Positions 53,201 through 63,911 of a DNA stretch of 64,000 bases are shown one piece after another. Both the position numbers and the translations under genes were made by a program. The notes under the pieces were generated by a model. It ran no database searches. It saw only the letters and a program-made list of their open reading frames with translations, and had not been told where the DNA came from. Source of the stretch: Mytilus galloprovincialis (Eukaryota; Mollusca; Bivalvia; Mytilida; Mytilidae); the NCBI RefSeq assembly GCF_965363235.1, contig NC_134846.1, positions 25,430,218 through 25,494,217 on the forward strand. Direction: 5' to 3'. Each line of letters begins with the position of its first letter. Position 1 is the stretch's first letter.

Positions 53201-56200
53201 AGCAAATTTTAAGATGAATCTAACAACCCATTGTTGGGTTGCTGCCACTTAATTGTTAATTGTACGGAAATTTTGCAGTTTTGGTTATTATCTTGAATAT
53301 TATTAATGACAAAGATAAACTGTAAACAGCACAACTTTCAGCAAAGTAGGATCTACAAATAAGTTTATATGACCAGAATTGTCAATTGAATCCTTATGGA
53401 GTTATAGCCCTTTAAAGCAATTTTTCACAATTTGTTCATCTAGTTTGCTTCCTTTAAAAGAAAATCTTCTTTTGATATTGAATATGCTTAATCAATTTCA
53501 GCCCAACTTGGGAGTTATAATCTTGTATAAATTTAGTTTTTTATTTCCTTGTACTTCAAGAAACTTAGCCACTATGGCTAAAATGGAACATAGGGGTAAA
53601 ATTCATTTTTTGCTTTTGAAGAAAAAACGACAGATACAAAGAACATTTAAATGGAATTGTTAAGCCACTCATTGATATATATTGAAGGGACAAATAATCA
53701 TTGATGCAAGATTTAACCAAGAATTACAGGTGATCGATTCAGGTTCTTTAGAGTCAATTTTAAAGACCATGAAATAGAATCTAAAGATTTTTAATTTCTG
53801 TTTGGGTTGTTCTCTCTTTGACACATTCCCCATTTCTAAAAAAAAATCTAATATATAAAAATGGTGTAGGGGGTTCTATTATTGCCCTCACCCTTTGAAG
53901 AAATTTCATGTTTTAATGCTCAAAATATTCACAATTGAATTCCATCTTTTAAATTTTTTAATAATTTTTTGAATTTTGAAAAAAAGGGGGGGGGGGCACC
54001 ATGCTCAGAAAGAAAAAATGTCCTTCTCTACAAAAATATCTCTATCAATCATATTTTCTCATTTATAATTACCAAATTTGTGTCAGGAATGCACGCATAA
54101 ATGGAATGTTTTAGCTTTTTAAGTTCAAAATGTTTCAGTATTCATCTGTTTGGTAATCTGAATTTTGGTGAAAATTGACAATTTTTGACTAAAATTATTT
54201 TTTTAAAGAAAAAAAAACACACGACTTTCTTTTTATTTTCTGAATATATAGAATGTGGTCTTTCAAAATTTGGCAATGACATGTCATGGTATTGTTGGTC
54301 TTGGGAGATAAACAGATTTAAAATTTTAAAGTTTTTGAAATTTTTCATTTTCGAATTTTAACACATTTTTAAATGGTTGCTATGGAAACAAACCATTTAG
54401 TAAATTCAAAATTTTAACGTTTTTGTATAGTTTGGGGTTGTGTTTGTCAATACTGTAAATATACATATTGTTTGTATTGATTAACTTTATTTCTATGGTT
54501 CTTTAAAATCCATTATATTTCAATTTTCAAAGGCTACCTATGGACGTATTTAGGCAAAATTTTGTAAGGATGGTTTCCATGGCAACCAAGGTTGAAAAGA
54601 AAAAATTAATACAGAAAACTTATTTTCATACCATACCTTCATCATAAACAAAATATAAAGACATTTGAAGAGGGGTCATGAATCGCCCATCAACAGGAAC
54701 CTGCATGATTCTTACAAAGACCGGTACTTAAACACTCAAAAACATAGGAGAAAATCTAGTGTGTTTTATGATGGCTCGTCTAGTTCACTTTTTAAATGAG
54801 ACGAGAGGTCAAATGTACATTTTTGTAAAGCTTTGTATTAGTGAAAATCAGTGAGGTGAGACGGTAACGTTCAAGATGACTGGGTCAATGTGCATCCAAC
54901 TCGTATCTCATTGTTAATGTGAAACACAATGAAAGGAAACTATGGTTAGAATGTTAAATAAAGTGTGTATTCATTTATATTTTAATTCATGAAGGATAAC
55001 TTAAAATTTCCATATTTTTCGAATGGCAACTGCCAACCGAAACATCTTTTAAATGTTTAACTATTAAACCACAAAATTAGAAACTTTAGAAATCCTATGA
55101 TTCCGTCATGTCTGTATCAAAGGCATAGTAATTGTCAACTAAAATCCCTGTGTCTACCAAATAATATCTTATCTAATTAGATATTGGCACCATTAACCTA
55201 TAATGTGATCCACAACTCCATAAACATTTCGTATACAGTTTAACAAGATTTTTCGCATTTTGTTGTCAGAGAAGACAGTTGATGTTTGACCAAAGTAAGA
55301 CTATTTTAACTGTTAATTTATGTAAAAATGTTGAAGGGGAAAGCTGATGTTGACTCGATATGCTATATATATTTTATTTGAAAGTCATAATTTTTTATCT
55401 CTGGTGGAGAGTTGTTTTTATTGGCAATAATATCACATCTTTTATATATATATATATAATGTGCTCTTACTATCCATGGTATGGTTCCTGGTTGTGCCTC
55501 TTGTCCTCCCACAATTCTGTGTTGACTCAAGTGTAACTTATCTGATATACCACATTCACTTTCTACTTTATCTGAAAAACAAACCCAATTTACATATTAG
55601 ACAATTGTCTAATGAGCTAATGGTCGAAAAACATAAACTTAGCACTTCTTGGAAGTGTCATTACTACCAATTCCCCAAAGACACCTTGTTTATAATTTAA
55701 CACGATAAACACACATGTATAAAGAATCATCAGTGGCACAAATCAATGATACAGCCCGTAACAGAGAAGTGATCGAATTGATGTTTCTATACCGTCAAAG
55801 TTAGCTACGTTATCGACAAACTTAATTGAGTAGTGACCGAAGTATTGGTACTTAAACGTTAAAAAGATTGACAATGCTGACAAACTTTCATGTGTCGATA
55901 ATCAAGTTTAATACCGATAATATTGAAAATAATTCTAATAATATGAAACAAAATATGTTCATGCACCATTTCGATTGGGAGAAAAGTAGTCATTTCTTCA
56001 AAGTCAGAACAGAAAAAAAAGATTTATGGAAGGACGTCTTGATAGTATTATTTCCTTTACAATTTTACCCAAAACTAAATGAAATATACTGGTAAACAAT
56101 TAAAAAGGTGTTTGATAGGAATGAAGTCCTTTATTTTTTCGTACTACAATGTGTACCGTATGTGTGATGGATTTGAATTCAATCAATAACTTTGAAATGT

Positions 56201-59200
56201 TTTCTCATATGTATACACAAAAGGGAGGACTGGTATTTGTACTTCTGTTAGAATATGTCTTCGTCCGTTTCACATGCCAAACTTTTTTTCTAGTACAGTT
56301 TAAACGGGAAAATTTTGTTGACAATTTTTTTTTCATATGACAAAATATTGAGGCAGCAGATTTTTTAAGTCAAAATCAGGGTCAGAATATTGTTTTCTAA
56401 AAACTACCAGGCCCCTTCCTCCATGAAAATTAAATGGTCCGTGGCAAAAATCAAAAAACTTCAAAATTTGACCAGATTCTATTCTTAACTGTCGGATAAT
56501 ATACTAGGATAACATAGAAAATGTACTGTATGGGACGATTCTGTACTCATACTTCACGCGTAGTTGAGTACAAGTGTCCTCGTAGTGAACGCACCCGACT
56601 ACGCGTGCAGTAAAAAGTGTACTCTTACGTCGGATACCGGGCAGTTTCTTTGTTATATCTGTACTTTATCAAATACATGTACATGTTAATATTTACTTAA
56701 TATTAAATAGGTAAAAAATATTGCTGAAAGCCTGTTCAGGGTTTCTTTCTTGTGTATGATTATATAATTTTTCACATGCCTGAACTCATTGACGATAATG
56801 TAAGGTGCTCTATTAGAAAAAAAAAATGGATTTCTAGTTCGGGTTTGAAAAAGAAATTTCGCCTTTTCTTGAACCTGTTTTGTACATTTAGTTTAACAGA
56901 TATGATCCAATGGAAATTTTCACATGGAACCTTCGGTAAATAGGAAAATGAAAAGATATGGGGTAATTTACAGAGAGACCACACTCCATCCATGAGAAAT
57001 ACGGAGGGAATTTAAAAATCTAGACGTCTCCACAAGGCTTTCAACAAGGGTGGAATCTCACTCCTTCTGAAGAGCTCTAAATCGCCCCAACGTGTACATA
57101 CGTTTGGTCATCACGAGATTCTGGTTTCTCTTTTTGTGTGTCATAAACATTCAATTTGGATTTGAATTTAATTTACCGAAACATTTCCGTACATTAAATC
57201 TTAGGACGGTCAGAACATTTTAAGGACGCAACAGATCGAAGTACAATTTTAAGTAGTACATAGATGTGCAATAATTCAGCTTTCTGTACATGTTCATGAA
57301 GTTCTAAATTTTGAATGTTGATTTCTTTAAAAAAACACCATTTTTTTACAATAAAAAATCTCAAAATGTCCGTTAACAATGAAAAAGTTTGACCATGAAA
57401 AATCACATATCTAAGAAAAGCAGTCGTTTAATTGATTATAAGAAAGTTGCAGTATATCATGTCAAATTTCTTTAATTTGAGAGTTTTCCTTTAGTTACAA
57501 ATGTAGCTTCATGTCTGATGGTGAAATAAAAATGAATGTCTCAGAAAGTGGTGAATTAGTTTCCATAAATTACAGATGAATCGGGCCAAGCTTAGTAACT
57601 TACAGTAAACAGACTACTGTAACATTGACGCACTCGTCGAACTGTTTAAAAGATTTGTGTTTATGACCAAAAATTAATATACAACTTCATTTATAAATTA
57701 ATCTGAATTTCATAGCGCGTCGTCACAATAATGAAAGTTATAAAAAAAATCTATAACCAGCAGATCTATACTTCTATAAAGAAAGTATTCTTGTACAAAA
57801 GGGTATTTATTATAAAATGGTCCTAACTATAGAATAGATAGTTTACAACAGAAATCTTAAACGGAAGTTTCGACAATTTTTAAACAGAAGAGATTTGAAA
57901 AAAAATTTAACTTTAAATAAACACTGAAATAATTTTAATACCTCGAAGGTGTAAAGAATAAACCAACAATCTCAATCTTTAAAAGTGTCTTCATTGCACT
58001 AACCGACGAGTTCATGTTAACAGTAGAAACAGTGGATGTGACTCCAATAAATTCATTAACGTCTTCTCGAAGACGTTATTAAGAATTGAACGTTGGGCAG
58101 TCTGCGGGCTGAAGGCTTCTTACCACCTGATTGTAAGATATTACTGAGACGTGAATAATTAAAGTTCGTTGATTGGTTGGAACAATCCAAACCTAGTAAA
58201 TGTCTTTCAATCCCGTAGAGTATCGGATTTGTCCTCTCTATTTTAGAAATTAGATTTTGCCTTGTCATAAATTATGCATTGGTACACGGGTAACTTTTAT
58301 CTATAAATAGCCGAATCTCCTGGAGTTTTGTAAACACACACAACATTAAACGATACACTACTTCATAACGTGTGACCTCACGTATGTGGTAAAATTTGTT
58401 GATTGATATGCAAGGCTATTCTGAATGAATTAATCTACAAAGCGAGAACACTTTCCATTTTCATCAGCTAAGAGACGGCTAGCTTTTTTTTAAAAGCTTT
58501 TTCTTGTTATCATTGTAGTCATGAATATTTATCGCTTATATTAAATTGATAAAGATTTTATCGAGGTCGCACCAACTGTTTCTACAGCTAAGATCAGTTA
58601 CATGTAACATCGTCGATTCGCTCGACGAAGCCATTGTTTATGACAGAACACACATTCTAGATTATGTATTTTTGTTTCCGTCAGTTCGAAAGTATTTGAT
58701 CATTTCAACTCCTTTGTATTTCATAATATGTGTCATGAACAAAGACATATGTTCGATTGAATAATGATTTCCTCGTAACAAATGGTAGAAATTTCGGAGA
58801 TCCCGTATTTGATCCTTTACCGTTAAAATGAAAATGCCAATGACAGAGGTTGATTATAAAAAAGTTTTACTGTGTTAAAAAAACTTCGACTTAAACAATG
58901 AAAACTTACACGTTGGACATGAAATATTTTGTCGATGAAGAAAATTAAATTATGTCACTTCTGAAATAAGTTTGTCGATAACGTAACTTATTCTGACGGT
59001 AAAGAAACGCGAATTCGATCACTACTCTGTTACGGGCTGTAAGTTTAAAAAGCATTGAAAACATAATCAGACCATCTATGCCTGGGGATATACAAATATA
59101 AATTTGTAAAATTTTAAAAACAGTAAACACAAAACTAGACTTGTGATATGTCGTGATTTTATCCTCCCTATCAGTTTTTTTTATACAGTCGGTACCAAGT

Positions 59201-59329
59201 TGTAATTTGACGTTTTATTTGCATTAATGTCTTCTTTCTGTCGGTAACGTGAAAAGTTTCATATGTCTTACCCAGATATATTGAAACAATAAGAACACAA
59301 CCAACCAACGATGTAAACAAAATGGCCAT
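41101..59329 (-). CDS. Secreted trypsin-like serine protease (S1A), 7 coding exons, 279 aa
   Basis: Predicted secreted trypsin-like endopeptidase zymogen. Exons in order of transcription: 59329-59272, 55571-55471, 47436-47348, 44480-44212, 43171-43029, 42651-42597, 41225-41101. All introns are GT-AG and all junctions keep frame (840 nt with stop). Residues 1-19 are a hydrophobic signal peptide. Activation is at R38/IVGGQ. The triad is H79 (TAAHC), D130 (NDLAIL) and S223 (GDSGGP). D217 lies six residues before S223 and G244/G254 line the S1 pocket, so cleavage after Lys/Arg is expected. Apart from one in the signal peptide there are exactly ten cysteines, matching the five chymotrypsinogen-type bridges: C26-C150 (propeptide tether), C64-C80, C163-C229, C191-C208, C219-C247. 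There is no CUB, clip or transmembrane domain. A digestive or immune role is inference only. Tail to tail with the MFS gene. Confidence 0.93.
42597..42651 (-). CDS. Serine protease coding exon 6 (catalytic Ser)
   Basis: 55-nt exon encoding [18 protein letters not shown] with catalytic S223 and C229. Acceptor tgtag, donor gtaaag. Confidence 0.95.
43029..43171 (-). CDS. Serine protease coding exon 5 (S1-pocket Asp)
   Basis: Encodes residues 173-220 with C191, TFCAGY (C208) and KDSCG. D217 is the trypsin-type specificity residue. Acceptor ctacag, donor gtatgt. Ends in phase 0. Confidence 0.93.
43265..43388. repeat. 124-bp near-perfect palindrome (hairpin)
   Basis: Arms of about 59 bp meet at a 3-nt loop (ataatccgc gaa gcggattat). 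The outer parts (ttgaaccataaaactaattt and complement) match perfectly over roughly 37 bp. No gene. Probably a minimal foldback element in protease intron 4. Confidence 0.85.
44212..44480 (-). CDS. Serine protease coding exon 4 (catalytic Asp)
   Basis: Encodes residues 83-172: [13 protein letters not shown], the NDLAIL motif with catalytic D130, KPACLP with C150, and CLTAGWG with C163. Acceptor ttgcag, donor gtaaaa. Confidence 0.94.
45215..45361 (+). pseudogene. 48-codon open frame inside MITE-2, possible transposon protein remnant
   Basis: Reads [20 protein letters not shown]... and ends ...QPIAGP with TAA. The basic MPPK/TRGRG start looks like the N-terminus of a DNA-binding protein. PIF/Harbinger elements carry a second, Myb/SANT-like frame, so this could be its decayed 5' end, but no domain can be recognised. 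Chance is not excluded at this length. Confidence 0.35.
45418..45605 (+). repeat. Dispersed repeat A copy nested in MITE-2
   Basis: tgagtgccaatgagacaact, aaggccccacaaattactag and gggaaaaccaacggtctaat match the family order. It lies between the two arms of MITE-2, so it was either carried by that element or inserted later. Confidence 0.7.
46360..46857. mobile_element. 0.5-kb element with perfect 28-bp terminal inverted repeats
   Basis: Left end aaaggacaaggtacgataag continues to 28 bp and its exact complement ends at 46857. A second inner pair (gaacttcaaaacc near 46480 and its complement near 46810) supports a foldback structure. No coding potential and no certain target duplication. Protease intron 3, between MITE-2 and exon 3. 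Confidence 0.7.
47054..47165 (+). repeat. Dispersed repeat A, diverged copy
   Basis: attgccaatgatataactat and gtcgtcgtttatacgacctt-type text follow the family layout. Another copy flanks MITE-3 (47965-48019 and 48453-48505), one lies at 49550-49690 and a fragment at 55385-55440 (-). Confidence 0.6.
47348..47436 (-). CDS. Serine protease coding exon 3 (catalytic His)
   Basis: Encodes residues 54-82, with [19 protein letters not shown] carrying catalytic H79 and the C64/C80 pair. Acceptor ctatag, donor gtaagt. Confidence 0.94.
48020..48449. mobile_element. Palindromic foldback MITE, TTA target duplication (MITE-3)
   Basis: 430 bp with inverted ends AGCTCCAGTCACACTGTCAC / complement AGCCCAGTCACACTGTCAC and TTA at 48017-48019 and 48450-48452. 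The interior is iterated tacgttt words at about 10-11 bp. It splits a copy of dispersed repeat A, whose halves continue directly on either side, so insertion into a pre-existing repeat is clear. Protease intron 2. Confidence 0.85.
50640..51190 (+). repeat. Tandem units of ~152-161 bp within a dispersed element
   Basis: The phrase tttgcctcaaccaaatgtta recurs at 50720, 50872 (variant) and 51033. The block opens with tatgcccccgcagtggcgg and ends with an inverted tgtcc-aatggaca motif near the 3' end. An inverted relative lies at about 49970-50300, where gagaacggaaac recurs 160 bp apart. Resembles a bivalve Helitron-like/pearl core. Confidence 0.65.
51588..52435. repeat. Tandem units of 162 bp within a dispersed element
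   Basis: The anchor ctcccaaaatcaat (last copy variant) recurs at 51951, 52113 and 52275, 162 bp apart; earlier units (51660-51940) are more diverged. The element opens with aaaccagatgctccgcaggg and closes near gcacgacgacgacgcc. No coding capacity. Confidence 0.7.
52480..52885. repeat. Tandem units of 161-162 bp
   Basis: The anchor gcgctcgcac or a variant recurs at 52538, 52699 and 52861. Units contain gagttatgacccttaaaaa-type phrases. The sequence differs from the neighbouring arrays but the spacing is the same. Further diverged repeat-like text continues to about 53700. Confidence 0.65.
55471..55571 (-). CDS. Serine protease coding exon 2 (propeptide, activation site)
   Basis: Encodes residues 20-53: the short propeptide with C26 and the activation site R38 [15 protein letters not shown]. 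Acceptor tttcag, donor gtaaga. Ends in phase 0. Confidence 0.93.
55752..59039. mobile_element. 3.3-kb DNA element with ~85-bp inverted repeats and TA duplication
   Basis: Both ends start CAGCCCGTAACAGAG and remain similar for about 85 bp. They are flanked by TA at 55750-55751 and 59040-59041. TA duplication with a CAG start fits the Tc1/mariner superfamily. The interior (including short frames at 55868-56095, 58056-58268 and 58546-58764) shows no recognisable transposase and no DDE/D pattern, so it appears non-autonomous. It fills most of protease intron 1. Confidence 0.72.
59272..59329 (-). CDS. Serine protease coding exon 1 (signal peptide)
   Basis: Encodes [19 protein letters not shown], a typical signal peptide, and the first base of D20. 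Donor gtaaga. The fit of the phase with exon 2, 3.7 kb away, supports the choice. Confidence 0.82.
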
Positions 59330-61204
59330 ATTAAGGAATTACTACGATAAGGAACCGATAGAAATATAGGTCAAAGTATAATATGGAATTTGAACCTAAG
59401 ATAACGTCCGGCATGGCAGTGAACAATTTGTTGGATATATAATGTGCATATTTCATTTAGCTGATATACATGTACCTACATGTTACTTGTAGGATTATTT
59501 ATCGAATTAAAACGAGAAAAAAAAAGACGTCTTCTGAACAAGGCCTAACAGACTAAGAGTTCTATGAAAATGTTGGTTACAATAAACCCCATTCTTACAA
59601 AATGGGCTCCTCACAATAACGTGTTGACTTTTAGTAACTCCTCTTTTTAGAAGCGTCTTAAAAGTCCATTTGAAATATACATTAAAACATGCTAAAGATA
59701 GTTAAGTTTTGTTGCGACCGATCGCCCATGCTAGCCTCCCCATGCTAGGGCTGTATAGCCAGTCAATGTTGTTAAAAACGTCCATCATCCTTTGTTTTGT
59801 TAGATTGTGTAAGGATTATATCAAGAATTCTACACATTAAAATATTGAAATAAAAAATATAAGAAGATAGCACAGAAATTGTGGTTTTTTTTAAAAATAT
59901 AAATGGGTCACCATACTCGTTTTTGCTGCACATCAAGTTTATTGTCAATTAAATTTCCTTCATGAAACAAAAATATCTGAGTTATCTCGCCTGATAAACC
60001 ATAATTTAAAAATTTTAAATTGATGAACACATTTTTTTGTTTGTAACAATAAAAAGTGTCACCATAAGAGAGAAATTTTCATTTGAGCGGAGATTTTCAA
60101 AAATAAATGCCATTTCTGCATCAAATTTTGATAATTTTAGTGAAATCTAGATTGATCATGTGTAGCTTACTGCTTTTAAAAAGTTAATTTAGACCCACCA
60201 TTATATGATAGCTCAAAGATTAAATGTAACTTGTATGAAAACATTGTCTATGGATATGCTGCCTTCCACCAATGTAAATTGCTGGTCTTATGTGTATGAA
60301 CAACAGCCGAGCGGATGGTACTCCGAATTCGTTTTCTCATAAAAATCATATGTAGTAAGTAGATTTAGAAGACTTCGGCAGCTACAATTCTTTTTTTCAA
60401 TCAATTAATTGCATGCATTCATCAATATATCTTTACATCAATGTTTGTTGATATATCATGATATTTCAGGTGGATTAGCTTATTTTATCTTGTAGTTGAT
60501 TAGTCGTGTTATAAAATACAGGAATTGTGTATCTATAATCCGCAAGATTTGGACAACTGCATAGAATACATTAACGTCAGACAATCGTATTTGAAGTGCT
60601 AAAGTGAACATTTATACATAAATCTTATCTTTTACATTTCACTGTGCGTATAATTAATTCTATTGTTAAAACGTTTGTCTGCTTATTTGAAACCACCTTG
60701 ACAATAACAAGTTAATTCGATAGATAAGTCTATTAATCCTTTTCTATAGATACTGTAACTTTCTCTTACAGGAATTATGATTTATACAATGTAGCTAACT
60801 ATTTCATTGTAGAGGTCCTGGGAATACCTTGAGTTATTATAACCGGACTTTAAACTCCCAGTGCTATATGTTCCTTATAATGTGTATATGTACTATTAAA
60901 TCTAAACATGATAGATGAAATTTACACACACATGTAGGTCTGAGTATCAAGTTTGAAATAATATAATTATGTATATGAATAAATAATGAATGCAAATTTG
61001 AGCACGATATAAAGTTCGGATGCCATATGCATAGCGATATCTGAACAAATATTATTAACACAGATTTTGTTTATAGGCTTTTGTTAAGTTTGCCTTCAAC
61101 ATACCTTTTCTCGCTCTAAAATACTGTTTGATTTGGTTGTATATCGTCAACGAGGGGCCAATACAAAAAAGAACAGTATTTTGTTGCTTATTTATGTTTT
61201 GACT
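59330..61204. other. Upstream region of the protease gene
   Basis: Intergenic space between the divergent protease and the partial gene; promoter elements could not be identified. No structured repeats apart from AT-rich simple sequence. Continues after repeat E (61726-63055) with T-runs near 61990-62150 and no gene. Confidence 0.4.
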
Positions 61205-61725
61205 TTTTGTATGAAAAAGAGGGACGAAAGATACCAAAGGGACAGTCAAACTCATAAATCTAAAACAAACTGACAACGCCATGGATAAAAATGAAAAAGA
61301 CAAACAAACAACAGCACACACGACACAACATAGAAAACTAAAGAATAAACAACACGAACCCCACCAAAAAACTAGGGGTGATCTCAGTTTCTCCGGAAGG
61401 GTAAGCAGATCCTGCTCCACGGGCGGCACCCGTCGTGTTGCTTATGTGATAACAAATCCGGTAAATAGTCTAATTCGGTAGGTCACATTATAAAAGGGAA
61501 GGAGATTGTAGTTACGACGTAAGGAACATTATCCGATATCATTTGTGAAACGGTTATTCCATAACGGTCAATTAACCAACTCGTGATGGCGTCCGAAAAA
61601 ATTACGAAGGATGATTTCAACTTCACCATTTGGAACTCTTGGTTTAATAGCTTCCTTGTGAGCAGCAACCCTCTATCAAGAAAATCATGATAGGAAATGC
61701 AAGCACGGGAATGAGTGTTAGTGGA
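61205..61725 (+). repeat. Dispersed repeat E copy (~0.5 kb)
   Basis: Text beginning agagggacgaaagataccaa and running through ctgacaacgccatgg to gcaagcacgggaatg is a high-copy mussel repeat as I recall it. A reversed fragment at 47235-47325 confirms it is dispersed. The 124-codon - strand frame at 61055-61429 and the frame at 61281-61481 are inside it and are not genes. Class undetermined. Confidence 0.65.
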
Positions 61726-63055
61726 AGACCCATGTTTTTCAGATAAGGAGAGACTTATAAAAACTATCTGGTAATTTATTCCTTAAAAGAAACGTGGAGT
61801 GTAAAATTAAACTCAACTAAATTGTAGCCCGTTCACGATGTCGAACGCTTCTATCCTAACTTCTGTTCCGTCCTGCTCAGTTCTGAGATAATATTAAGCA
61901 ACTATTGTATTGGTCTTCGAATCTTGAAATAGAGAGCAACTCGGCATTTGACTTGAAGGGGAGGGGGTTATGGTTTTTTATTTGAATCATTTTTTTTTTA
62001 CCGCACATGTCACGAACAATGTCATTTACTTTTTCAACGCTATCAATCTTTTTTTTTTCTAATTTAACACTTTAAGGTATCGCTAAAATCTGGATTAAGA
62101 TTATCTTATTTTTTCCTCTGCTTGAACAGAATTGTTTTTTTTTTTTTTTACAATTTGGGAATCAGAATATTTCTGGTCGTTCCTTTGGTGATATATTACC
62201 AGTCCTTTGTACTTTATTAATTGAAAATAGCATACCGGATCCGGATAAAGTATAAATAAAAAGTATCCTATGTTAGAAACACATATAATTATGAGTTAAA
62301 TAGATCAAATTACTTGTAAATTTAAAACCTATCCTTAACCAGGCGTTTCCCGACTGACGTGATCGTAGAGCATATAATTGAGATCGTTTTAGGCAAATAT
62401 AGCTGAAATACTTACATTTTAGCAGTTTAAAATAATAATACAAATTTATGTGCATACATACTTTATATCGAAACTTCATATCAAATGAATCGTTAATGAA
62501 ATTGATATTTATAATTTGTACAATTAATATTGTATTAGAAATAAACCATGTACATGTAAAATGTAACATGTAATTATATATCAAATATGCATATACCATG
62601 TAATTAATGATGACCGAGTTTAATATCAATTGAACAACAATCTTACAGAGATACTTGATACATAAAGGAAAAATCGTATATACTAGTGGTGTTTTTCTAA
62701 CTTTGAATTACTATATATTTAAATCAAATAGTATAGTCAAATAGTCAAATAGCCAAAAGAAATTTTATCAAGTTGAACTTATATTTAATAGCTTTTAAAA
62801 AGTAGTTTGAGATGTTCCCCTAACGGACAACAATAGAACGAATAATTGGTTTCGGGTTAAATACGGGTATATTGTGTTAAAACTCGTCACCGTGAAAAGA
62901 ATGGACAGTTGAAAATTGGGTGTAACTTCCTGCTGGCCTTTTACATCAAAGTCTTCGAGACTGGACGGCATCATTTCAGGAAATTAGTTGCAGTGAAATG
63001 TACATTTATTGGGAATAGATTACCTGGGACGTATTGACTTGAAATCGAAATCAAA

Positions 63056-63107
63056 ATGGCAACAGCAAATATTCTTTCGTGTGTATTGATTTTACTTATT
63101 TTACCAG
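63056..63107 (+). CDS. First coding exon of an unidentified secreted/membrane protein (partial gene)
   Basis: ATG opens MATANILSCVLILLILP, a signal-peptide-like hydrophobic start, followed by a good donor (caggtaagt) in phase 1. Exons further on lie beyond or near the window end, so the family cannot be named. Divergent from the protease gene, whose start codon is 3.7 kb away. The call rests on the signal peptide and the strong donor only. Confidence 0.5.
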
Positions 63108-63502
63108 GTAAGTCACGGGTAAATAGATTTGCAATTAACCTTTTTGAATTTATAATATTAATGGCATTGTATACAGATAATGTCTTGGACTTTTTTCATG
63201 AGTTGAATGTGTTACCATACCGATAATACAATTTGCTGATAGGACAAAACATCTATGATTTTCATTTCTGAGAATTAACTTCTGGGTTTCTTAGATATCG
63301 TCATGGTATGCAGGACACTTTCTGTTCTCTGAAGCTGACTGGGTAGATAAAGGACCTCTTATGTTTTCTTGTGTATTGTTGTAGCTATAGATGTACAGTT
63401 TTTGTTGAACTGTATATGGTAGTGTCATTATATACAGAATAAGAGAGAAAAAAGTTATTGCTGTGTAATTCTACATCCAGAATGTCACTTTATACTTTTC
63501 AG

Positions 63503-63625
63503 GCTACCTAGAAATACCTACAACCATTACATTATTTTTTTGCAATAATCCAAAATGTCATACTAAATGGGATAACATAAGTATGCCATATATCACATGG
63601 ATAAAATATTTGTTAATGAATCTGT
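63503..63625 (+). CDS. Possible second exon of the partial gene
   Basis: After acceptor ttttcag, the phase-compatible frame reads GYLEIPTTITLFFCNNPKCH... up to a possible donor gtacgt at 63626. The product is not recognised. It competes with the candidate exon at 63867 and may be chance. Confidence 0.22.
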
Positions 63626-63866
63626 GTACGTCACTCAAATACTGCTTTATGTTATTTCGTTGAATTTTCATTTTACCTTTTTTCTTCTTTCTGAAAATTA
63701 CACATTTCATAGATTCGTCGGTTCTCAAATTTTAATTGTAATTAAGAAAAAAGATAGAGGTCAATATTTTGTGACTTTTTAGTTGTTATGTTTCTACGAA
63801 GTTCATGCACATTAGTAAATAGATGTATGTAAAAAATATATAAAATTCCATCATTGATCTTTTCAG

Positions 63867-63911
63867 TCTATTTCATGACCTTTGGGTTATTCGACCGATC
63901 CTTTCAATGTG
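63867..63911 (+). CDS. Possible small exon of the partial gene
   Basis: Acceptor with a pyrimidine-rich tract (gatcttttcag) and donor gtaata delimit 45 nt in phase 1-1 reading YFMTFGLFDRSFQC. It fits in phase directly after the exon at 63056 or after the candidate at 63503. Weak evidence. Confidence 0.25.

Larger units (their letters stand above)
48531..54735. repeat. 6.2-kb block bounded by ~800-bp inverted repeats
   Basis: Left arm about 48531-49330, right arm about 53880-54735 in reverse orientation; both start aagtaccggtctttgta from the outside. Arms share a frame reading [20 protein letters not shown] (48902 on +, 54348 on -), low-complexity T-runs and a poly-C/G block. The centre (about 49550-53840) is a mosaic of other repeats with no transposase-like gene. 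Either a long-TIR element or an inverted duplication; no target duplication could be fixed. Protease intron 2. Confidence 0.75.

Noticed and set aside
61055-61429. 124-codon frame on the - strand, MPPVEQDLLTLPEKLRSPLV...
   Set aside because: It lies within dispersed repeat E and is low-complexity and Cys/Phe/Leu-rich; such frames recur wherever the repeat is read backwards.
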